DNA from: Manihot esculenta
Taxonomy: Eukaryota > Streptophyta > Magnoliopsida > Malpighiales > Euphorbiaceae
Direction of reading: 5' to 3'
NCBI RefSeq assembly: GCF_001659605.2
Contig: NC_035171.2
Span: forward strand, 25,523,825-25,587,824
Length of the DNA stretch: 64,000 nucleotides
In this document: piece by piece, positions 36,801-48,800 of the stretch
Layout: every line of letters begins with the position of its first letter
Position numbering within the stretch: the stretch's first letter is position 1
Notes under the pieces: model-generated
Seen by the model: the letters and a program-made list of their open reading frames with translations, nothing else
What the model was told of the DNA's origin: nothing
Database searches by the model: none
Translations under genes and position numbers: made by a program

Positions 36801-39800
36801 TAACTAATAATTTGAGTTGACAAAGCTAGTAGAAATGCATCCGGACTCAATCTTTTGCCTAATAAAATGGCAATCCACCTCTATATGTTTCGTCCTCATG
36901 AAAAACTGGGTTTGATGCAATATGGAGGGCAGCTTAATTATCACATATCAACTTCATTTGACTAGTATCGCTATTGTTAAATTTGGGTCAGGCCTAACTT
37001 ACCCCAAAAGCTAGCTCAAGGAGGAGGAGTGCCTGTGGCCCATATAAGGGGCACATTACCCCTTTCCACAACCGATGTGGGATTCAACACACCCCCTCAC
37101 GCCAGAATTTTTACTGGTGCGTGGCACATTTATGGGGCGCCCAACCGATGTGGGATTCAACAACTATATTTCAATTCCTGAAGGAGTTGCTTCAACCAAA
37201 TGAGTTCGCATGTTGCTAAAGCCATAGCTCGATATTCTGCTTCTGCACTTGATCTTGCAACCACACTCTGTTCTTAACTTTTCCAGGATTTAAGATTCCC
37301 TCCAATCATAATACAATATCTTGAAGTAGATCGTCTATCTGAAGGGGAACCTGCCCAATCTGCATTAGAATAGCCAACAATTTATGAGTGACCCTTGTCC
37401 TCATACAGTAGTTCTTGTCCTAGAGCTCATTTGACATATCTAAGAATGCAAATGACTGCATTCCAGTGATTATTGTATGGAGTTTGAAGAAATTAACTAA
37501 CCACACTTACAGCAAAAGGAATATTTGGTCCAGTGATAGTGAGATAATTGAGCTTGCTGACTAATCTTCTGTATCTAGCAGGATCTTTAAGTGGCTCCCC
37601 TTGTTCAGGAACCAATTTGACATTTGGATCCACCGGAGTGTCCACATGTCTACGGTCTAACATGTCTGTTTCTTCCAATATGTTAAAAGCATATTTTTGT
37701 TGAGAAATTGCGATACCTATTTTAGACTGTGCCACTTCAATCCCCCAAGAAATACTTCAGTTTTCTAAGGTCTTTAGTTTGGAAATGACTGAACAAATGT
37801 TGCTTAAGCTGAGATATTCCATCATGATCATTTCCTGTAATGATAATATCATCAACATAGACCACCAAGTAGATGCATCTATCGCCATTATGTCAAAAAT
37901 ATACGGAATGATCAGAATCACTTCGAGACATTCCAAATTGTTGAACTACAGTGCTAAATTGTCCGAACCATACTCTTGGAGACTGTTTTAGACCATACAA
38001 TGAGCGTCGAAGACGACATGCTAAGCCTGACTCCTCCTGAGCAACAAATCCCGGAGGTTGCTCCATATAGACTTTTTCAGCGAGTTCTCTATGAAGCAAG
38101 ACATTTTTAATGTCCAGTTGATGAAGGGTCCAGTGATTAATTGCAGCCAGTGAGATAAGGAGGCGAACAGAAGCTATTTTGACTATTGGAGAGAGTATCC
38201 TGTAATCAAGCCCAAAAATCTGTGTGTAGCCTTTAGTTACAAGGCGAGTTTTAAGGTGATCAATTTTGCCATCAGGTCCCACCATAACTGTGTAAAGTGT
38301 AAACCCATCGACAACCAACAATAGACTTGCTAGGTGGTAAAGAGACCAGTTCCTAAGTTCCATTATTATGAAGAGCAGTCATCTCCTCAACCATTGCATT
38401 ACACCAACCAAGATGATCCAATGTTTCTCTAACTGTCTTGGGTATAGAAACAGCAGACATGGTGGAAACAAAAGTATAATAGGAAGGAGACAAATGATGG
38501 TCCACAATTATAAATGGGATGAGGATTTCGAAAAGAGCGAATGCCTTTTCGGAGAGCAAGAGGAGGAGTAGCTGTTGCTACTGAAGGCATGACCGAAGCA
38601 GGTGATGATGGAACTGGAGGTGAGTCATTAGAAGTACTTGCATTAGGGAGAGAAGTATTATTGTTAATAGCTGATGGGTGGGGCTGACGTGTGTAGACCT
38701 GAAGGGGTGGCGTAGGAGTGGGAGATGGACTAACATGAGGCCAAGGAGAGATAAGAGGTGCAGGTATAGGCAAAGCTCTAGGAACAAGGGTTTTGTGCGT
38801 TCAACTAGAAGAAAAGTAAGGGGAGGTTTCAAAAAAGGTGATATCTGCAGAGACAAAATATCTGCTAGTAGTGGGATCATAATATTTGTAACCTTTTTGA
38901 AGTTGAGAATAGCCAAGAAAGACACATTTAACTGATTTGAGCTGGAGTTTGTCGTTATCAAGGGTATGATCATGAACAAAACATATACATCCTGTAGAAT
39001 CCCACATCGGTTGTGGAAAGGGGTAATGTGCCCCTTATATGGTCCATAGGCAATCCTCCCCCTTGAGCTAGCTTTTGGGGTGAGTTAGGCTTGACCCAAA
39101 TTTAATATGGTATCAGAGCCTCCCTATCCGATGTTGGGCGCCCCATAAATGTGCCACGCACCAATAAAAATTCTGGGCGTGAGGGGGTGTGTTGAATCCC
39201 ACATCGGTTGTGGAAAGGGGTAATGTGCCCTTTATATGGTCCATAGGCAATCCTCCCCCTTGAGCTAGCTTTTGGGGTGAGTTAGGCCTGACCCAAATTT
39301 AACACATCCAAAAACTCGCAGAGACAACTGGTTGGAGGTCTGGTTAAGAAAGAGAATTGAATGAGGACTCTGATGCCGCAAAAAAGAGGAAGGCATATGG
39401 TTGATCAAGTAGCAGGCAGTAAGGACCGCCTCGCCCCAAAAATGCAGCGGAACATTATGATGTATGAGTAAGGTGCGGATGGTTTCAATCAAATGCCGAT
39501 TTTTGCCCTCGGCAACACCATTTTGTTGAGGAGTATGAGCACAAGAAGTCTGGTGAGTAATACCCTGAATAGACAAGAAATGAGAAAAAGAGGAGGAAAG
39601 ATATTCTCGTGCATTATCACTATGCAAAACCTTAATGCGAACACCAAATTGATTATGTATTTCAGCACAAAATTCTTGAAAAATGGAGAATAACTCAGAG
39701 CGATTCTTTATTAAAAACAACCAAGTGCAACAAGAATAGTCATCAATAAAAGTAACAAAATACCGAAATCCCAAAGTTGTACTGACACGACTTGGACCCC

Positions 39801-42800
39801 AAATGTCTGAATGAACAATGTCAAACATCGAAGTGGCCCTGTTATTGACTCGCTTGGAAAATGAAGTTTGAGTTTGTTTCTCAAGTTGACATGTCTCACA
39901 TGCTAAAGAAGACAAATAAGAAAGACGGGACGATTTTCTGCAATTTGAGAAGACTAGGATGTCCCAAACGGTTATGAATAAGCTCAGCGGACGTGGTAGA
40001 AACAAAAGTAAATGGAGAGGTGGGGAGGTGGTACAATCCTTGTGACTCAGATTCTGTTCCAATCATTCTCCCAGTACTCTGGTCCTGCACCACAACAAAA
40101 TCAGCAGTAAAGGTTACTGAACAATTAAGATTTTTGGTCAATTTGCTAATGGAGATTAAATTATATGGACATTCAGGAGTGAACAAGACAGTAGCTAAGG
40201 AAATAGAAGGAAGAAGTTGTACGTTTCTTATTCCTTTAACTTGAGTTTGTAAACCATTAGCTAAGGTGACTTTAGATGGTGTAGAAGGTGAAACAAGAGT
40301 AGAAAAAAGATTGTGATTACCAGAGAATTGATCAGAAGCACCAGAGTCTAGGATCCATGGACCAATAGGTGAAGACTTAGTTAGACAAGCAAAGGAATTA
40401 CCGGAGTAAGCAATGCTGGAAGATGGAGGATGTTGTTTAGCTGCTTGGAACTGCAAGTATTCTTTATAGTCCTCTCTAGTTAAAGTAATTGAATCTAGGT
40501 TCTGAGATTTATTGGTAGGTTGTGGAAGCAGACCTTCTTCATTAGATTGGGCAAGATGAGCTGCTGACTTTCCAATATTATCAGGTTGATTGGACCGTGG
40601 TGGTCGGTCATGTAGTGCCCAACATGTATCCCTTGTGTGACCTTTCTTATCAAAATAGGAGCAATGAAACTTTTCCCTTTATCTTTGCAATTTCCTCCTT
40701 GTCCTTGATTTCCTTGCACATCTAAAACTGAGGATTCCATATCTGTAGTGTCACTCTTATTAAGGGAAATACGTAAGAGTCTAGCTGACACATATTGTAT
40801 AGTTGGAATAACTGAACCGGTGAAAATTTGATATTTCACAGAGCAAAGGTCAAATCGCAATCCAATTAATGCCAAAACCATAAAAAATTTATCACGTTGT
40901 TCTTGCGCATGAACATCATCAGTAAAGGGCATAAGAGAATTAAATTCATCTTTCAGAGTTTCTACTTGACCCAAGTAACTAGCCATATCCTAATGATTTT
41001 GTTGTAAGTGAATCATATCTGACACAACCTTGTAGATGCATTGTATATCATTAGTATACAATGTTTTGGCTTTTAGTCCAAACCTTACAACAAGTTTTGC
41101 AAGACTGAAACAAAGCATGCGATTTTGGATCTAACGAATGCCATAAAAGACTACATAGTTGAGTATCAATCTTAACTCAGTTGGGTCTATCAGTGGCATT
41201 TTTTGTTAAATGATCATCATACCGCTGTCCTGCAAACCATAATTCTACGGATGCAGCCCAAGACACATAATTATTACTTCCTTGCTACAGTGATGTAGCA
41301 ATTGAGAGGAAAGGTTTAAGAGACTTAGAACTTGTATTGAGAGTGTTTTGCTTCTCAGACATGTCGAGAGAGATTTTGAAACAACAAAGGACCGAGTAGG
41401 GACCCGAATCTGCAAAAAAAGAGCCGAATCTGCCAAAAAGAATGACTGTGAACAGTAAATCTGACAATCGGACCTACTGGGCTGGAGTCGTCGGCGCCGG
41501 GCGATGCTGGAGGAAGAGTCGCCGACGTGAAACAGTCGCCGGAGGATGGTGCAAGCGTGTGCTCGTGGCTGAAGGGCGTCTGAAGGCGAGTTGAACAGGC
41601 GACCGGACCTATTGGGCTAGTGTCGGCGGTGCTAGGCGATGCTGGGAGAAGAATCGCTGGCGTGAAACGGTCACTGGAAGGTGGTGCATGCGCCGGCGCG
41701 TGGCCGGAAACAAGCTGTGCGGGGTGGCACGTGGAGGCGCGTCTGGAGGCGGTGCTTCACTGGAAAGCAGATCGGAGGCCGGTGTGGAGAATGAGCTGGG
41801 TGGTGAGACTAACTGATTTCCAGAAAGTCAGCAAGCAAGGTGGCAGATCTGCCACTCAAAGGTGAATCAAAGAGAGCAGAAGATTTGAGAGAAAATACTT
41901 GATTATTCCTCTCAAGCCAATTGGAGTATATATACTACTTACAAGAGTACATACTAGGTAAGAAAATAAATTAATTCCTAATTATAACCTAATCATATCC
42001 CAATCATATCACACAATTATATCCCTAATTATCACTACAAATCTAGGCTATTTACAAAAATAAACTCAACAATAATGAAACTTGGGAACTAGTATCTTTA
42101 CCTCCTGAAAAGTTTAATGTTGGTTGTCGATGGGTTTACACAGTTAAGGTGGGACCTGATGGCAAAATTGATCGTTTTAAAACTCGCCTTGTAGCTAAAG
42201 GGTATACAGATTTTTGGATTTGATAACATTGATATTTTCTCTCCAATAGCCAAAATAATTTTTGTTCGTCTCGTTCTCTCATTGGCTGCAATTAATCACT
42301 GGTCCTTTCATTAACTGGACATTAAAAATGCCTTTCTTCATGATGAGCTCGTTGAAGAAGTCTATATGGAGCAACCTTAGGGTTTGTTTCTCAGGAGAAG
42401 TTAGGCTTAGTATGTCATCTTTGACGCTCCTTGTATGGTCTAAAATAGTTTCTAAGAGCATGGTTTGGACAATTCACCATTGTAGTTCAACAGTTTGGAA
42501 TGTCTCGAAGTAATTCTGATCATTCCGTATTTTTTCGTTATAATGGCGATAGATGCATCTACTTGGTGCTCTATGTTGATATTGTCATTACAGGAAATGA
42601 TCATGATGGAATCTCTCAGTTTAAGCAACATTTGTTCAGTCATTTCCAAACTAAAGACTTGAGAAAATTGAAGTATTTCTTGGGGATTGAAGTGACACAG
42701 TCTAAAATAGGTATTGCAAAATATGCTTTGAATATATTGGAAGAAACAAACATGTTAGACTATAGACATGTGGACACTCCCATGGATCCAAATGTCAAAC

Positions 42801-45800
42801 TGATGTCAGTTTCTTCAAACTCCATACAGTAGTCACGGGATGCAGTCTTTCGCATTCTTAGATATATCAAAGGAGCTCTAGGACAGGGTCTACTCATGAG
42901 GACAAGGGTCATTCATAAATTGTTGGCTATTCTGATGCAAATTGGGCAGGTTCCCCTTCAAATAGACGATCTACTTCAGGATATTGTATTATGATTGGAG
43001 TGAATCTTATATCCTGGGAAAGTAAAAAATAGGGTGTGGTTGCAATATCAAGTGCAGAAGCATAATATCGAGTTAGGACTTTAGTAACATGCGAATTCAT
43101 TTGATTGAAACAACTACTTCAGGAATTGATGCCAAATGAAGATGATATGTGATAATCAAGCTGCCCTCCATATTGCATCAAATTCTGTTTTTCATGAGTG
43201 GACGAAGCATACAGAGGTGGATTGCCGTTTTATTAGGCAAAAGATTAAGTCGGGATATGTTTCTACTAACTTTGTCAACTCAAATGATCACCTAGCTGAT
43301 GTTTTCATAAAATCTCTTTGAAGTTCACGAATTGAGTATATTTATAACAAGCTTGGTACACGAATCGAGTATATTTATAACAATCTTGGAGCATATGACA
43401 TATACGCTCTAGCTTGAGGGGGAGTTTTGAGATTGTAAATAGCCAATGTTTCTGTAAATAGCCTAGATTTGTAGTGATTATGTGCATAATTAGGGACATA
43501 ATTGTGTGATATGATTGGGATATGATTAGACTATAATTAGGAAATTAATTTATTTTTTTATCTAGTACTTACTCTTGTAAGTAGTATATATACCCCGATT
43601 GGCTTGAGGGAAATAATCAATTATTTTTCTCTCAAAGTTTCTGCTTTCTTCTTCTTTTTATCATCCGTTTCAACCCTAAATAGAAGGATACAGTTGTGTA
43701 AAATTGAAATGTTATTCCAAGAGCGGATGTCGCTATTGGACAAAGCCTTTCAGAGGATAGTGCCATGAGGAGTACCATAGCTACTTGTACTAAAAAACAA
43801 GTCTCTTTTTATTCTTTTTTATTTTAAAGATACAAAACATTTTAGGTCTGGATAAGGCTTTTAGAATACTTTTTCGTCTTTTTTTTTTTAATTGACATAG
43901 ACCCAAGTCGTTTAGTAAAATGAGGAAGATGATCGCTGAGAATAGTCAAGATAGCTCAGTTGGTAGAGTAGAGGACTGAAAATCATCGTGTCACTAGTTC
44001 AAATGCATTGTGTATGAGTATCTATGGATCGACATACATATTCATTAATAATATAGATCATGATATATACTTAATTTATCCATCTAGACGTCTGTAGATA
44101 GAACCTTTTTAGCAATCAATTAAACTATGTGTCCTACAAATTGTTTCATATGTAGTTTATGGTCCAATGCCAAAGACTTGGCAACTGATACTGTTAGTTA
44201 AAATGTCGATCTCATCTTTTATGTTAGTTCTATTTGCAATCAATTTCATATGCTTGTCGTGTATGCTTTGCACAGCCTGATGAGCTTTTCTCAGCCAAGA
44301 TTCAAAGCTTGTGTCCAACAATAAGGGGAAATGTTTGTTGTACAGAGGCCCAATTTGATACATTGCGCGGACAAGTCCAACAAGTAAGACCTGTTTTTCT
44401 CTTTCTCCATTTCTGTGTGTGTACTCACTCCAGCTGAACTGAATTGATGAAACTTGTTTTTGTGAATTCATGCATATTCCTTACATTTCCTTGGAGACTT
44501 TTGGATTTTTCTGGGTTTCTTACTGCATTTCTACATCAATAATGAGGAAAGTATGCCATGTGGCATTCTTTTGACTTGGCTTGAGGCTATTCTGTGCTTG
44601 TGGTTTTACTCCAGAGGTTATTGTTATATGATGAAGTATATGGAAAGTTTTATTTTACTTTGTCATGTTAGTTTTCTAGTTTTGCCTTTTTTGCTGTGTT
44701 GTTATTGATGCGCAGTTCTTTTCATCTAAGTATGTGCATTTTCAAATGCTTAGCGTCCTGGTTGTTATTGTCTTTCATTTAGGCCACAGAAGAGAATTTG
44801 GACTGAAGGAGTTCTAGTGTATTTGGTTGGAAGGAATGCCAAGTATTCATCAAATTAATTTTTCCCCTATGGTTGTTATAGAATAATATTTTTTCCTGCC
44901 TTTGCTATTGAGATTGCCTATTGTCCTTTTTCAGAGGGATTGGGATTTGGAAGCCTTTCCATAATTCTCCGATCTCCACATAATTTTGGAGCATTAAGGG
45001 GCACACTGAAAGCATCCCTTTCCCCTTTTTATTCTAATATTTTTAACCATGTGATAGTGAGGTTTGTAATTTCTTGCAGGCTATTCCTTTCCTCGTGGGT
45101 TGTCCGTCATGCTTGCGGAACTTCTTAAATCTTTTCTGTGAACTATCCTGCTCTCCAAATCAAAGTCTTTTCATCAATGTGACTTCCACTGCTGAGGTGA
45201 GGCCTGCTGATTAAAGCTATGAAAGAGTTTGTTCTAATGATGGTATCCTTTTGAGTTTAGATTTGTAGGATACCTATTTTCCCTTTCCTTTATAGGTTTG
45301 TGTTTCTCCATTCTGGTGAACATAGACTTTTGTCTTATAATGCCTTTGCTTTTGCCTTTAGATTTATGGATCCTTCTTGCTCCATTTTCTGTGGTAAAAA
45401 TGCACAGTTTATTGAAAGCTTATCTAATGCTATTAGTTAAATTTCCAGTGTTTAAGGGCAATACCTTGTCCTTGTAATGGTTTTAATTATTTATGTTGTG
45501 GCGAATTATGCTCGAGTAATGATGTCATGTAACTTTATCAATGTCTTTGTCTGTGTCTTAGTGGTCATATGCTATCGTCTATTATGTTGTATTCCACCAA
45601 GCAACTGAAATCAATAGTTCATATCCATCATTAGTTCATGGCCATGCTTTGCTTTTATATCCTACTGAAATTTTATGCTGACCAAAATTAGAACTTGATC
45701 ACAAGTTCTTTTATCAATAAGTTAGTCGAGATATGCTATTATTTTCATGTTTGATTTAGCTAGTGATAGTACAATCTACGATGTGCTTTTGAGTCATCTG

Positions 45801-48800
45801 TATTAATGTCATTATTCCAGGTTGGTGGTAATTTGACTGTGGATGGTATTGACTATTATTTATCTGAAGCTTTTGGAGAAGGGCTGTACAATTCATGCAA
45901 AGATGTTAAGTTTGGGACGATGAATACACGTGCAATAGAATTTGTTGGTGGTGGTGCTAAAAATTCTAAAGGTGACCCTCTTTCTAATAAGTTGGACTTT
46001 CGTTATGCTTCGCATAACGGATCTTGCTAGTTAACTTTATCTTTGTGACTGGTTTAAACAATTGCCCGAATTGTGGAAGGTGTGTGATGTTCTGAGCCTA
46101 TAGAATGAATTTGGAAAGATATGTTTTTGGGCAGAGATTTTTCTCCTTATCTGTCGGGAGCTTAGAATCAGTATTACAACTTTTCCCATGTTGAAGTTAG
46201 AATAATAAAAAAAAGAAGAAAATAACATAAGACGATTTACTTGGTATGGCTATGAGAGCTTCCTTATGTTCATGGACACAAAACTACAAAGAGCTAAATG
46301 TTTATTTAATTGTATTCTATATTATCATGATATAAAGGCTTGTCTATTTATCATAAATTAAGGAATTCTCTGATCAAATAGGAATATAACAAATCCCCCT
46401 AACTAAAAATATATAAATTTACGTTATTCTGCCTATTTAGAAATATCAATTCTATGTTAAGTGGGAATGCCTTTCCTTAATGCTCTTAATTGGAGCATGG
46501 AATCTCATCAATTCCAATACTCTTTGATGAGATTATTTGTGGAATTAAACAACTTCATTGCAACAACTCACCACCAGAAGCTTTTAAGCAGATTTTAAAA
46601 CACTTGCACAAAGCACCAAAGACAAACAACCTTTAGAATTGCTCTTCGCTCTCCAAAATCGATTTTGGTGGGGAATATCATCACAAAATCCTCTCTGTAG
46701 GCAATGCTAGCAAGGAAACGTCAACTAAAGTCCCTCTCTAAAGGCAATGCTAGCAAGGAAACATCAACACAAAAAAACTCATAGAGTTGCATAAAATGCA
46801 ATCAAATGCAGAAACTTAGGCATGAACATTATCCTTGGATAGTGCTGATAGATAGTACCCATGAATAGTGTCAACAAACAATATGCATGAATAGCGCAAT
46901 AAACATTACTTGTGAACAATATTCTGTGAGGAGTACCAAAACCCTAAAGAATCAAAATCTTTGACCATGTTAAAGTTAGAATAAACTAAATAAGAAAAAA
47001 GAAAATAAAATTAGACTATTTACGTGGTTTGGTTATGTCTAGGTACCCAAAACCATAAACGAGTACATCTTTATGTAATTGTATTCTATATCTTATATAT
47101 ACGAAGGGTTGCCTATTTATAGTGGAAAATCTAAGACATATATGGTATGATATCATAAATTATGGGATTTTTAAACTAAACAGGAATACATCAAATTTCT
47201 CTATACCTATCTAGGAAAACAAATCCTACCCTAAATAGAAATAACTTTTCATAATATCCCATATCCCTTGTATATGTCAAAACTGTAACCTAAAACAAAT
47301 CTTTAATTGAATGAGACTTAAGGTCACATGCCTTATGTTGATTCTGAGATTTTTCTTGACTTAGTAATAATGCATATTGGTTATGTCACATTATGTTCTA
47401 CAAGATTGGTCAATGCAATTAATCCTTAATAGCCTACCAGTTTTTGTTGGCTACTCACAGATCCTTTTCTTCAATTCATTTGGTTTAAGGCTATGTCTTC
47501 CAAAAACTCTAATGGTTGTAAAACTATCTAACTATTTTCCCTTATGTCATGCTCAGTTTGCCCTGTTCGCTTTCTTGTCTCCCACAGTTTCATGTGCTCA
47601 ACTATTAAAGTCTTGGGTCATGGATCACATGATAGGGACTTTGGATAGGGAAGGAGCTCATTGGAGGGAGCTCCTAACACCTTATTAATGAGAGTCTCAA
47701 ATCTCACATGTGTTTATAATTATTCTACTTACCTTTCTGAATAAAGAAAAACCTCTTATATGGTGGAGGTTTATGCATTCATAATACTTCTTGTTAAATT
47801 TGGGCCAGGCCTAATTCACCCCAAAAGCTAGCTCAAGGGGGAGGAGTGCCTATGGCTCATATAAGGGGCACATTACCCCTTTCCACAACCGATGTGGGAT
47901 TCAACACACCCCCTCACGCCCATAATTTTTTACTGGTATGTGGCATATTTGTGGGGCGCCCAACATCGGATGGGGAGGCTCTGATACCATGTTAAATTTG
48001 GGCCAGGCCTAATTCACCCCAAAAGCTAGCTCAAGGGGAGGATTGCCTATGGCTCATATAAGGGGCACATTACCCCTTTCCACAACTGATGTGGGATTCA
48101 ACACTTCTAATTAAAGTAAATTTCTAATACAAGCAATCATTAAATAAGAAACTACTAAGATAATATAATAGAAATCTGATATGAAATTACTAGACAAATG
48201 AAATCTATTTGTCGTTGATAAAATTTAATATGCTATTAGATGATAAACTTATTTAATATTTAGATTGATAAATATCTTTAAAACACTTTGTTATATGTCT
48301 TTTCTAGATCGATAAATATTTTATGGGTATTTCTTTTCCATTAGTTCTTCTCCAACAACCTTCTTATGACTTGTAAGGAAATAAGTTGCTTTGTTAGTTT
48401 GGAAGAAATTTGAGCTTGAAGGAGCAATGCACCTGATAATGTGCAAGCAAGTTCTTATGGCGGTTTTTGGGCCATTTGTCATACAATTTCTTGGCCATTT
48501 GTCTTATAAATTTTTCTTTGTTTTTGCTTGATAATATACGGGCTTTATCCTGAATGTTGTTTTATTTTTTATTTTTATTTTTAGAATGGCTTGCATTTAT
48601 TGGTCAGAAAACACCCCCTGGATTTCCTGGGTCTCCTTATGCCATTAATTTTAAGTCGAGCATTCCTGATTCATCTGAAATGAAGCTTATGGATGTGCCT
48701 GCTTATTCATGTGGAGACACTTTACTGGGATGTTCTTGTGGTGACTGCCCATCATCTCCAGTGTGCTCAAATTTAGAGCCTCCTACTCCTCACAGGGAAG

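Larger units (their letters stand above)
36476..42071 (-). mobile_element. Nested Ty1/Copia of the same family, inserted antisense in the outer Copia
   Basis: Bounded by TGAAATTTTGATG at the left and ...CTCAACA at the right, with the exact duplication ATAAT (36471-36475 and 42072-42076) in the outer element's reverse transcriptase region. On the minus strand the 5' LTR is about 41866-42071, gag 41260-40495, protease 40456-40300, integrase 40062-39310, reverse transcriptase 38363-37490, RNase H about 37400-36740, polypurine tract 36704-36717 and 3' LTR 36476-36703. Two TRIM elements interrupt it (38993-39304 and 36975-37162). The 5' LTR end and primer site are deleted: LTR sequence runs directly into leader at about 41863. 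It is therefore defective now. Confidence 0.9.
33165..43672 (+). mobile_element. Outer Ty1/Copia retrotransposon in NPC1 intron 3 (host of a nested Copia)
   Basis: Bounded by the 5-bp duplication ACCCT (33160-33164 and 43673-43677). The 5' LTR is 33165-33396 and is followed by the primer site TGATATCAGAGCC (33397-33409, initiator-Met type). The polypurine tract AGCTTGAGGGGGAG is at 43411-43424 and the 3' LTR is 43425-43672. The order gag, protease, integrase, reverse transcriptase, RNase H identifies Copia. Stops and frame shifts occur throughout, so it is not autonomous. The 3' LTR carries an extra duplicated ATTGTAAATAGCCAATG-type segment at its start. The reverse transcriptase region is split at 36475/42072 by a second Copia. 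Without that insert the element is about 4.9 kb. Confidence 0.9.

Noticed and set aside
38993..39304. Cassandra element (TRIM with a 5S rRNA promoter in the LTR)
   Set aside because: I looked for 5S rRNA box A/C-type sequence in the 115-bp LTR and found none recognisable, so I call a generic TRIM.
43945..44010. Functional nuclear tRNA-Phe gene
   Set aside because: The 3' acceptor half is missing and the anticodon stem is mispaired. The flanks are plastid spacer, so it is a NUPT fragment.
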